Source: Pseudopedobacter sp965218985 (GTDB lineage: Bacteria > Bacteroidota > Bacteroidia > Sphingobacteriales > Sphingobacteriaceae). From it: a stretch of DNA of 64,000 nucleotides. Location of the stretch: contig CBDCMP010000007.1 of the NCBI GenBank assembly GCA_965218985.1, positions 744,001 through 808,000 on the forward strand, read 5' to 3'. The notes under the pieces are model-generated. The model was not told the origin of the DNA. It searched no databases and saw nothing but the letters and a program-made list of their open reading frames with translations. Shown here piece after piece: positions 54,686 to 62,349 of this stretch. Numbering within the stretch: position 1 is the first letter of the stretch; each line of letters begins with the position of its first letter. A program made the translations under genes and the position numbers.

Positions 54686-54806
54686 GTGATCGGTGTTCGG
54701 TAATCGGTGTCCAGTGATCGGTGATCGGTGTTCGGTAATCGGTGTCCAGTGATCGGTGATCGGTGTTCGGTAATCGGTGTCCAGTGATCGGTGATCGGGG
54801 TTCGGT
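54686..54806. repeat. tandem array of 35-bp units made of five heptamers
   Basis: Three perfect 35-bp units (54686-54720, 54721-54755, 54756-54790) plus about half a unit. Each unit is five 7-mers: GTGATCG, GTGTTCG, GTAATCG, GTGTCCA, GTGATCG. Further along (54854-54867) a related CTGATTA CTGATTA pair occurs. The array lies between the hemE stop and the hemJ start. Confidence 0.9.
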
Positions 54807-54942
54807 TCTCGTTTTGTTGAACTGATTACAAAATAACACATCATATTGGAAAACTGATTACTGATTACAATTCTTCTCTTCACAAAAACAAACTGATTAC
54901 AATTCTTGACAAAAACAAGCAACTAATTACCCCATAAGCCAA

Positions 54943-55968
54943 TCAATATTTAAATTCCTTTACCACATCAATTGCATATTTCACGTGATCAAAAGGAATA
55001 TCAGGCATGATCCCGTGACCTAAGTTAAAGATGAATCCATTCTCGCCACGCATTCTTTCAAATAATTTATGGATTCTTTCTTTGATCACTGGTTTCTTTG
55101 CATACAAAATATGCGGATCTAAATTTCCTTGCACCGCAATATTGAATGGGAGTTGATGTTTGATATTCCTTAAATCAGCGTTCCAATCTATAGAAATCAC
55201 ATCAGGCTTGGCTTCGGCCATCAGTGGGGCAAAAACCGAACTTCCTTTACAGAATGAAATCACCGGAACATCTGCTCTATTCAATTTGGAAATGATCTCC
55301 ACATTATAACTGTGAGAGAATTCAGTGTAATCGTCCCAGCTTAAAGCAGTGGCCCAGCTATCAAAAAGCTGCACTGCATCCACTCCAGCTTCAATCTGCA
55401 AATTCAAATAATCCACCGTCACCTCAGCAATCTTACTCAATAATTTATGCGCCAGCTCCGGCTGATTGTGCATGAACAATTTGGTGAGTTTAAAATCTTT
55501 GGAAGAACCTCCTTCAATTAAATAGCTCATCACGGTAAAAGGTGCTCCAGCGAAACCGATTAAAGGAATGGAACCATTTAATCTTTGTTGAATCACTTTG
55601 ATGGCATCTGCCACGTATCGCAATTTATCATTCACGCCAGTTTGAAGATTTTCGATGTCTTGCGCATTTCTTACCGGATTTGCGAAACGAGGGCCAAGCC
55701 CCTGAGTGAAACTTAAATCGCCACCCATCGCTTCCGCAGTCACTAAAATATCACAGAAAAGAATAGCGGCATCAATCCCCAATAAATCAACCGGGAGCAT
55801 GGTCACATCAGCGGCAATATCTGGTGTTTTGCACATCTCAAGGAAAGAGTACTTGTTCTTAATCTCCCAATATTGCGGCATAAAACGCCCGGCCTGTCTC
55901 ATCATCCACACTGGTGGACGCGCTGTTCTTTGTGAAAATGCTGCTTTTATAAATAAGGAATCCTTCAT
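54943..55968 (-). CDS. hemE: uroporphyrinogen decarboxylase
   Basis: Converts uroporphyrinogen III to coproporphyrinogen III. The 341-residue TIM barrel has the N-terminal RPPVWMMRQAGRFMPQYW (with the substrate-binding Arg) and the acidic LPVDLLGIDAAILFCDILV segment; the C-terminal NLGHGIMPDIPFDHV is also typical. It overlaps the upstream TPR gene by 4 bp. Confidence 0.97.
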   Translation of the reverse strand: MKDSLFIKAAFSQRTARPPVWMMRQAGRFMPQYWEIKNKYSFLEMCKTPDIAADVTMLPVDLLGIDAAILFCDILVTAEAMGGDLSFTQGLGPRFANPVRNAQDIENLQTGVNDKLRYVADAIKVIQQRLNGSIPLIGFAGAPFTVMSYLIEGGSSKDFKLTKLFMHNQPELAHKLLSKIAEVTVDYLNLQIEAGVDAVQLFDSWATALSWDDYTEFSHSYNVEIISKLNRADVPVISFCKGSSVFAPLMAEAKPDVISIDWNADLRNIKHQLPFNIAVQGNLDPHILYAKKPVIKERIHKLFERMRGENGFIFNLGHGIMPDIPFDHVKYAIDVVKEFKY

Positions 55969-56480
55969 TTAATTTGTTGTAATTCTTGCTCTATTTTTTT
56001 TAAAATATGCGTATACTTCTCAGTGAGAGGTAATTTCTCAGCTTGTTTAATCCAAACAAAACCTTTCTCCTTCTCTTTGTTTCTTAAGCTGATGTTTGCT
56101 AAATGCATTAAAGCCGTTCCCAAATCGTTAGCCCTTAATCCCAAAACAGAAGCCTTTCCTAAATGATATTCTGCATCTGCATAATCCAATTGATTCACAG
56201 CGATGCTTCCCAGCAAAAATTCGTAATAGGGCTTTCTGCGTTTATTTAAATATTCGGGTTTTCTAATCGTTAAAAGTAATTCCTTAGCTCTCTGATAATT
56301 TTTTAGGCGATATTGTTTAGCTGCCAAAATTACAGGACCCTCTTTAAAATAACCCCAAATCACGAAACCAATAAACATCCCGCATAAAGCGGAGATTTCA
56401 TAAACTTTCAGGTAAGCTGCAAAAGCCGAAACCAACAATAACAAGAAGCAAACTGTAATTCTAGCCTGGTTTGTGAACAT
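55965..56480 (-). CDS. TPR-containing membrane protein
   Basis: A 171-residue protein with two short N-terminal membrane helices (about residues 8-24 and 28-44) and a cytoplasmic helical-repeat region (YQRAKELLLTIRKPE, DYADAEYHLGKASVLGL, NDLGTALMHLANISLR). It has no recognised function. It sits between the response regulator and hemE, tightly packed, so it belongs to the heme operon. Confidence 0.65.
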   Translation of the reverse strand: MFTNQARITVCFLLLLVSAFAAYLKVYEISALCGMFIGFVIWGYFKEGPVILAAKQYRLKNYQRAKELLLTIRKPEYLNKRRKPYYEFLLGSIAVNQLDYADAEYHLGKASVLGLRANDLGTALMHLANISLRNKEKEKGFVWIKQAEKLPLTEKYTHILKKIEQELQQIK

Positions 56481-56485
56481 ATTTT

Positions 56486-57190
56486 TTAATGCCCGTCGGT
56501 AAATTTGTAGCCAACGCCACGGATGGAGTGGAAATAAATCGGATTCTTTTGGTCAGGTTCGAAATACTTTCTGAAAGTGAGGATGAAATTATCAATGGTT
56601 CTGGTGGATGGATAAACATCATAATTCCAAACTGTCTCTAAGATCTGCTCCCTGGAAACTGCTTCGTTCTTACGTTCAATCAACAATTTTAAAAGCATGG
56701 TCTCCTTTTTGGTTAATGCAGTGACAGTGCCATCATCGTTTTTCAGTTCGAAAGAGTTGAAATAGATGGTTTTATCTCCGATTTTATAGGAGTTCATCTC
56801 CTTCAAATCTTCACCTTTCATGCTTCTTTTAATCAGGTTATTTACTCTTAAGATCAGTTCCTCCAGGTTGAAAGGCTTTGTCAAATAATCATCTGCGCCC
56901 TTCTTCAAACCTGTAATTCTGTCTTCTGATGTATTTTTGGCAGTTAAAAACATGATGGGGACCTCACTATTCTCCAGGCGAATAGTTTCGGCAACCTGGA
57001 AACCGTCAATTTCAGGAACCATCACATCTAAAATGATGAGGTTGAATTTCTCTTCTTTATAAACTTTAAGTGCTTTTTTACCGTCTGTGACGGCTCTTAC
57101 AAAAAACCCTTCCATTTCAAGGTTCAGTTTGATTGCTTCAAGAAGATGCTCTTCATCTTCCATCAATAAAATTCTTTGTTTAACAGACAT
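56486..57190 (-). CDS. OmpR-family response regulator
   Basis: A 234-residue regulator. The receiver domain has the acidic pocket EDEEHL and phospho-acceptor D55 (LIILDVMVPE), with K105 in YLTKPFNLEEL. A winged-helix DNA-binding domain follows (ALTKKETMLLKLLIERKNEA, YPSTRTIDNFILTFRKYFE). It is 11 bp downstream of the kinase gene, and the two form a two-component system embedded in the heme cluster. Confidence 0.95.
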   Translation of the reverse strand: MSVKQRILLMEDEEHLLEAIKLNLEMEGFFVRAVTDGKKALKVYKEEKFNLIILDVMVPEIDGFQVAETIRLENSEVPIMFLTAKNTSEDRITGLKKGADDYLTKPFNLEELILRVNNLIKRSMKGEDLKEMNSYKIGDKTIYFNSFELKNDDGTVTALTKKETMLLKLLIERKNEAVSREQILETVWNYDVYPSTRTIDNFILTFRKYFEPDQKNPIYFHSIRGVGYKFTDGH

Positions 57191-57201
57191 TTTCTTTTTA
57201 T

Positions 57202-58071
57202 TTAGTTAAAAGAAACTTCAAAAACCGTTCCTCTTGGTTGGTTATTTTTAACTTTTATTTGAGCCTGATGATGGTCAAGCACTTGTTTTACAATAAATAA
57301 ACCCAAACCCGTACCTTTGGTTTTGCGGGTGTCTTCACTTCCTACCCTGTAAAATTTATCGAAAATCTTCGGTTTTTCTTCATCAGGAATTCCAATTCCT
57401 AAATCGGTAACTTTAAAGTATACTTTCCCATTTGGTTTACGGTGTAAATCTACATGAACAGGCACACAATCTGCAGAATATTTCACTGCATTCTCAATCA
57501 GATTCGTCACCACCGATGCCATCGCAAACTGATCACCTGTGATGTAAACGTTAGGGTCCACCTTAGAAATAATGGCTTCTTTACTGCACACGTGGATTTG
57601 CAGACGGGAGACAATCTTATCCACCAATTCAGAAAGATTCAATTCCCCTTTTGGAAAGCTGTAAGATTTATTCTCGATTTTAGTGGCCAACAGCATGTTC
57701 TCCACCAAATCATCCAGACGTTCAATATCCAATAAGGATTTGCCGATGAAATTCAACTGTTGTTCACGATCCAGCTCTCTTTTATGAATGGTTTGCAGGT
57801 ATAATTTGATAGATGCCAAAGGTGATTTCAGTTCGTGAGTGACAGAAAGCAAAAAATTCTTCTGTTGATTATTGATTCTTTTCTCCTTGTTGATGGCCCG
57901 GTGTAACTTATAAACTCCGAAACTCATTAAAGAGATGAATACGAAACCTTCGCCCATCACCATGGCAGTTTTATTGGGCTGCAGCTCCACCAATAAAACC
58001 GCCCACCATAAAAGCTGCGCAATCACGTAAAAAACGAGGGCATAAAAAATAGTGATGGGTTTTAAAGACAT
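57202..58071 (-). CDS. sensor histidine kinase of the heme-cluster two-component system
   Basis: A 289-residue kinase with two N-terminal membrane helices (about residues 8-28 and 38-55) and almost no periplasmic loop. The H box has H79 (SVTHELKSPLASIKLYL); the ATP-binding domain has VVTNLIENAVKYS and KTKGTGLGLFIVKQVLD. It probably senses a membrane or cytoplasmic signal. It lies between hemL (3-bp gap) and the OmpR-type regulator (11-bp gap). Confidence 0.94.
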   Translation of the reverse strand: MSLKPITIFYALVFYVIAQLLWWAVLLVELQPNKTAMVMGEGFVFISLMSFGVYKLHRAINKEKRINNQQKNFLLSVTHELKSPLASIKLYLQTIHKRELDREQQLNFIGKSLLDIERLDDLVENMLLATKIENKSYSFPKGELNLSELVDKIVSRLQIHVCSKEAIISKVDPNVYITGDQFAMASVVTNLIENAVKYSADCVPVHVDLHRKPNGKVYFKVTDLGIGIPDEEKPKIFDKFYRVGSEDTRKTKGTGLGLFIVKQVLDHHQAQIKVKNNQPRGTVFEVSFN

Positions 58072-58074
58072 GGT

Positions 58075-59451
58075 TTATTTGGTTTTAAAAACGATATCAA
58101 GACTTTCAAATATAGCTCTTTTCGCTTTCTCTAAATCTATCTTACTATGGGCCGCTGAAACAAAACCCACTTCATAACCTGACGGGCCTAAATAAACGCC
58201 ACGATTCAATAATTCACGGTGCATCAATTTGAATTTCTCCATGCTGGAAGCCTCTATTGCTTCTGAAGTCTGAATCTGCTCCGCATCAGTGAAAGCAAAC
58301 CAAAATATAGAGGCTATCTGGAGTACCTTGAATTTATAATTCTTGGAAGTGGCATAACGCTGTATGGATGCTGCGAACTCCTGCGTTTTATTGTTTAACT
58401 CTTTGTAAAAACCTGATTTAGCCAATTCTGTGAGTTGCGCTATACCTGCGGCCATTGCCACCGGATTTCCGGATAAGGTTCCTGCCTGATACACTCCACC
58501 ATCTGGCGAAATATTGGCCATGATTTCTGCTGAAGAACCATAAGCACCCACAGGCAAGCCTCCACCAATGATTTTTCCGTAAGTGATGATATCTGGCCTG
58601 ATATCGTAATGACCGGCTGCACCTTCAAACCCCAATCTGAAGCCCGAAATGACTTCATCAAAAATCAATAAAGCACCATTCTTATCGCAAATTTCTCTCA
58701 GGAACCTCAGGTAATCATCATCCTGTAAAAGCAAGCCGTTATTGGCAGGAACAGGTTCAATGATGATCGCCGCGATTTCATTTTTAAATTGTTTGAAAGC
58801 AGCTTTTAAAGCATTTTTATCATTCAAGGAAACTACGATGGTTTCATCAGCGAAAGCTTTAGGAATACCAGCCGAAGAAGTTTCTCCGAAAGTGACCAAA
58901 CCGGAACCTGCTTTTACTAAAAGTGAATCGCTGTGGCCGTGGTAGCAACCCTCAAATTTGATGATCTTATCTCTTTTGGTCACCCCTCTGGCCAAACGAA
59001 TGGCAGACATCACCGCCTCCGTTCCTGAACTGGTAAATCTTAATTTCTCTATGAATTTATTATTCTTGATGATGAGTTCAGCCAAGTCGCTCTCCAGAGA
59101 GGTTGGAGCACCAAAAGACATGCCTTTCTGCATCACTTCCGTTACTTTTTCTCTTATTTTGGGATGATTGTGACCTAAGATCAAAGGTCCCCAGGAACAG
59201 CAGAAATCAATGAACTCATTTCCATCGGCATCCCATAAACGACAACCATCTCCTTTTTCTATGAATAAAGGTACGCCATGAACAGATTTGAAAGCCCTTA
59301 CCGGCGAGTTCACTCCGCCCGGAAAATAGGCTTTTGCTTTCTCATAAAGCTCTGCAGATTTCTGTCTTGAGATATCAGGTTTATCCCCGTAAACCAAAGG
59401 GGTCTCCTCTTTTTGATTGGCGTTGAATATATTTTTTATCGAATCAAACAT
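58075..59451 (-). CDS. hemL: glutamate-1-semialdehyde 2,1-aminomutase
   Basis: Converts glutamate-1-semialdehyde to 5-aminolevulinate. The 458-residue PLP enzyme has the substrate segment PGGVNSPVRAFKSVHG, the cofactor motif FTSSGTEAVMSAIRLARG, and the Schiff-base lysine K293 (ITYGKIIGGGLPVGAYG). It has about 25 extra N-terminal residues compared with E. coli. A small inverted repeat (GCTTTA-AGCC-TAAAGC, 59474-59489) lies in the gap to hemB. Confidence 0.96.
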   Translation of the reverse strand: MFDSIKNIFNANQKEETPLVYGDKPDISRQKSAELYEKAKAYFPGGVNSPVRAFKSVHGVPLFIEKGDGCRLWDADGNEFIDFCCSWGPLILGHNHPKIREKVTEVMQKGMSFGAPTSLESDLAELIIKNNKFIEKLRFTSSGTEAVMSAIRLARGVTKRDKIIKFEGCYHGHSDSLLVKAGSGLVTFGETSSAGIPKAFADETIVVSLNDKNALKAAFKQFKNEIAAIIIEPVPANNGLLLQDDDYLRFLREICDKNGALLIFDEVISGFRLGFEGAAGHYDIRPDIITYGKIIGGGLPVGAYGSSAEIMANISPDGGVYQAGTLSGNPVAMAAGIAQLTELAKSGFYKELNNKTQEFAASIQRYATSKNYKFKVLQIASIFWFAFTDAEQIQTSEAIEASSMEKFKLMHRELLNRGVYLGPSGYEVGFVSAAHSKIDLEKAKRAIFESLDIVFKTK

Positions 59452-59493
59452 CTTATTAAGCTTGTTGCTGAAGGCTTTAAGCCTAAAGCTGTG

Positions 59494-60465
59494 TCAAATC
59501 CATTTATTTGCCAAAATTTCTTTGGCGTGGTAAGTTAAAATCACATCGGCACCAGCTCTTTTTATTCCCATCAGTTTCTCCACTATGGCTCTTGGGCCGT
59601 CCAACCAACCCTTCTGTTCGGCAGCTTTCAGCATGGCATATTCACCACTCACATTGTAAGCTGCAATAGGCAAATCGAAATTGTCCTTTAACAATTTTAT
59701 CACATCCAAATAAGCCAATGCTGGTTTTACCATCAGAAAATCGGCTCCCTCCTCCACATCTAAAGTAGCTTCAATCAAGGCTTCTCTTTGGTTGGCTGGA
59801 TTCATCTGGTAAGTTTTCTTATCTCCAAATTTTGGGGCAGAATTTAAAGCATCACGGAAAGGTCCGTAAAAAGCACTCGCATATTTGGCAGTATAAGACA
59901 TGATGGAGACATTTGCAAATCCATTCTCATCTAAAGCTTCGCGAATATGTTGCACCCTGCCATCCATCATATCAGATGGAGCGACGATATCGGCACCCGC
60001 TTTTGCATGCGCAACAGCCATTTTGGCTAAAATTCCTAATGTTTCATCATTTAAGATCTCGCCGTTCTCCACCAATCCGTCATGACCATCAGAACTATAA
60101 GGGTCCATAGCCACATCAGTAACTATGCAGGATTCCGGGAAATGAGACTTCACTTCTTTGATTGCCCTTAAATAGAGGCCTTTCTCATTCAGGCTTTCTG
60201 ATGCGGTTTTATCTTTCAAAGATTCTTCGAGATTTGGAAAAAGGTCGAAAGATTTTAAGCCGAGATCCATGCAGCTCTCCACTTCCCGCAATAAATTATC
60301 AACGGAGTACCGATAAATGCCGGGCATAGATGCCACTTCGGTTTTTTTATGCGCTCCATCAATGATGAATAATGGGAAAATAAAATCGGCAGCATGTAAA
60401 TGATTCTCCTGCACCATATCTCTGATCACCTGAGATTTTCTATTTCTTCTTGGCCTGATTAACAT
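59494..60465 (-). CDS. hemB: porphobilinogen synthase (magnesium-type active site)
   Basis: Condenses two 5-aminolevulinate molecules to porphobilinogen. The 323-residue TIM barrel has the two Schiff-base lysines K194 (MSYTAKYAS) and K247 (LMVKPALAYL). In place of the zinc-binding Cys triplet it has VAMDPYSSDGHDG (A119, D121, D129), the Mg/K-type residues found in plant enzymes. It is followed by hemL. Confidence 0.97.
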   Translation of the reverse strand: MLIRPRRNRKSQVIRDMVQENHLHAADFIFPLFIIDGAHKKTEVASMPGIYRYSVDNLLREVESCMDLGLKSFDLFPNLEESLKDKTASESLNEKGLYLRAIKEVKSHFPESCIVTDVAMDPYSSDGHDGLVENGEILNDETLGILAKMAVAHAKAGADIVAPSDMMDGRVQHIREALDENGFANVSIMSYTAKYASAFYGPFRDALNSAPKFGDKKTYQMNPANQREALIEATLDVEEGADFLMVKPALAYLDVIKLLKDNFDLPIAAYNVSGEYAMLKAAEQKGWLDGPRAIVEKLMGIKRAGADVILTYHAKEILANKWI

Positions 60466-60470
60466 TTATA

Positions 60471-60547
60471 TTTACGATTTTAGATTTACGATTTTAGATT
60501 TATCTTCATTCTTGTTCCTTTTTATATTTACGATTTTTAGATTACGA
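60471..60547. repeat. heptanucleotide array (TTTACGA/TTTTAGA/ATTACGA)
   Basis: Consecutive 7-mers TTTACGA, TTTTAGA, TTTACGA, TTTTAGA, TTTATCT (60471-60505), then after 21 bases TTTACGA, TTTTTAG, ATTACGA (60527-60547). It lies just upstream of the hemB start. The same monomers occur at 47492-47519. Confidence 0.7.
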
Positions 60548-60554
60548 TAGCTCT

Positions 60555-60661
60555 TGTGTCTTTATTCTTTATTCCTGTATCTTTATTCCCTGTGTCTTTA
60601 TTCCTGTGTCTTTATTCCTGTATCTTTATTCCCTGTGTCTTTATTCTTTATTCCTGTATCT
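60555..60661. repeat. heptanucleotide array (TGTGTCT/TTATTCC/TGTATCT)
   Basis: Fifteen consecutive 7-mers with only two single extra C bases: for example TGTGTCT, TTATTCT, TTATTCC, TGTATCT, TTATTCC. It ends two bases before the hemCD stop codon. Confidence 0.85.
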
Positions 60662-60663
60662 TT

Positions 60664-62253
60664 CTATTTCACATCTATCCCAAAAACCACTTCTGCCAAA
60701 CCAATCTCATCCGGAGAAGAAGGTAAGATATAGCCCACACCCATCTCTTCAAATTTCTTGCCTGTTGATTTTCCGATAGCCACCACTTTTTGGCCTGGGT
60801 CTAACAGATTATCAGCAAAATAAGCATCCACATTAGATGGACTGGTGAAAACCAACACCTCAGCAAAGCTTTGATTCGCCTTGTCCTCCAAGATGGTTTC
60901 GTAAATCACCAAATCAATGATTTTGGTTTCGGCAGACATGCCTTGTTGAATGGTTCTTAATGAATCTTTTGCCGATGGAAACAATATAGATTGCCCGTTA
61001 GCTAAAGTAGCAAACTCATTTGCAATTTCGGCAGTGTCACTGCTCTCCCCAACAAAGGAAACTTCATGTCCCATCAATTTCAAAGCTTCTTCAGAGCCAC
61101 GTCCCACCACGCCAAACTTCGCATCTCTTGGCAATACAGGTTTCAAAGCAAAGAAATATTCAATTCCGTTTTTACTGCTGAAGAAGATCCAATCCACATG
61201 TTTAAAGATGTAAGAATCCAGTTTATGGATGGTTGGCACCGTTCTGATCAAAGATCGCGCCTCCACGTCAACATCATGTTTTTCCAATGATTTTCTGAAA
61301 TAACTATGTTCGCTCAATTCCCTGGAGATGAACACCTTTTTCGGCATCTTCCTATTCTTCCTATCAAACTTGGCTACAATCTTCTCTGCCAAACCTTCGG
61401 TGGTTTCAGAAGTGACATATAACCGATCGGGGAATTCATCTTCATCTTTGGATTTGGTGGTCCACACATGGAAAATTCCATCGTCTTTTTGGCAATAGCA
61501 ACCTAAAGGCATGTGACAACCTCCATCAAATAAATTCAAAACCTTACGTTCCACACCAATCTGCTCGGCAACATCGGCATTGTTGATCTGTTGAAGAATA
61601 TCGAATAATGCTTTATCTTTCTCTCTTATCTGGATAGCCAAAACACCCTGTGCAGGTGCAGGTACCAGCTCTGCAGTAGGTTCAATCTCCTCCACATAAA
61701 ATTCTGATAAATCCAAATCCAAACGGGCAGCACCGGCTTTAGCCATGATGATGGCATCGTAATGCTCATCTCTTAACTTCTGAATCCTGGTGGGTACGTT
61801 TCCTCTCAAATTTTCAAACTCCAAATCAGGCCTGACGGCTAAAAGTTGAGACTGCCTCCTGTTGGATGAAGTACCCACGGTTCCGTTATGCTTAACGGAG
61901 AGTTTTTTGGATTTATCCACACAATCCTTCAAAATCAATATGATTTCTGAGGGGTCCTCACGCTCAGAAACTGCGGCAATGATTAAACCTTCAGGGTTTT
62001 TGGTTGGTAAATCTTTATGAGAATGTACCGCCAAATCTATAGATCCATCCGATAAATGTTCCTCCAGTTCTTTGGTGAAAAAGCCTTTGCCTTCCAACTT
62101 ATCCAACCTTAAATTCAGGATATTATCGCCCTGGGTTTTAATGATTTTCAATTGTGCCTTCACATTAATCTCGGCCAGCTGGTGCATCACATGGTTAGCC
62201 TGCCATAAAGCAAGGTCACTTCCACGTGTCCCTATAGTAATTATTCTATCCAA
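60664..62253 (-). CDS. hemCD: bifunctional hydroxymethylbilane synthase / uroporphyrinogen-III synthase
   Basis: A 529-residue fusion of two consecutive heme-pathway enzymes. HemC (residues 1-305) has the catalytic D81 (HSHKDLPT) and the dipyrromethane-cofactor cysteine C246 (DGGCHMPLGCYC). HemD (about 312-529) begins KKVFISRELSEHSYF and has the weakly conserved bilobed pattern (VLVFTSPSNVDAYFADNLL, VVAIGKSTGKKFEEMG). HemC-HemD fusions occur in several Bacteroidota. A second promoter-like TATTTTTG is 20 bp upstream. Confidence 0.95.
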   Translation of the reverse strand: MDRIITIGTRGSDLALWQANHVMHQLAEINVKAQLKIIKTQGDNILNLRLDKLEGKGFFTKELEEHLSDGSIDLAVHSHKDLPTKNPEGLIIAAVSEREDPSEIILILKDCVDKSKKLSVKHNGTVGTSSNRRQSQLLAVRPDLEFENLRGNVPTRIQKLRDEHYDAIIMAKAGAARLDLDLSEFYVEEIEPTAELVPAPAQGVLAIQIREKDKALFDILQQINNADVAEQIGVERKVLNLFDGGCHMPLGCYCQKDDGIFHVWTTKSKDEDEFPDRLYVTSETTEGLAEKIVAKFDRKNRKMPKKVFISRELSEHSYFRKSLEKHDVDVEARSLIRTVPTIHKLDSYIFKHVDWIFFSSKNGIEYFFALKPVLPRDAKFGVVGRGSEEALKLMGHEVSFVGESSDTAEIANEFATLANGQSILFPSAKDSLRTIQQGMSAETKIIDLVIYETILEDKANQSFAEVLVFTSPSNVDAYFADNLLDPGQKVVAIGKSTGKKFEEMGVGYILPSSPDEIGLAEVVFGIDVK

Positions 62254-62272
62254 TATAAAAGCTGTTTATTCG

Positions 62273-62280
62273 CAAAAATA
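62273..62280 (-). promoter_or_regulatory. candidate -7 element TATTTTTG for hemCD
   Basis: A perfect TAnnTTTG match followed by CG, 20 bp before the hemCD ATG. It would let hemCD and the downstream genes be expressed separately from hemA. Confidence 0.5.
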
Positions 62281-62313
62281 GGATTACGAAGCGGGTTTAC
62301 CGAAAGAAATACG

Positions 62314-62330
62314 ATTAATTTGCAATTAAT
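62314..62330. promoter_or_regulatory. perfect palindrome upstream of hemCD
   Basis: ATTAATT-TGC-AATTAAT has exact 7-bp arms, about 34 bp upstream of the hemCD promoter element and 20 bp after hemA. It could be an operator; its AT-richness makes chance occurrence possible. Confidence 0.35.
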
Positions 62331-62349
62331 GACAATCAGGAGGTACCCT

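Noticed and set aside
54683..54922. Minus-strand open frame of 79 codons
   Set aside because: Most of its length is translation of the 35-bp repeat array, which stays open only because of the repeats.
47492..60661. CRISPR-like array from the regular repeats
   Set aside because: Units are directly adjacent with no unique spacers, and no cas genes are present.
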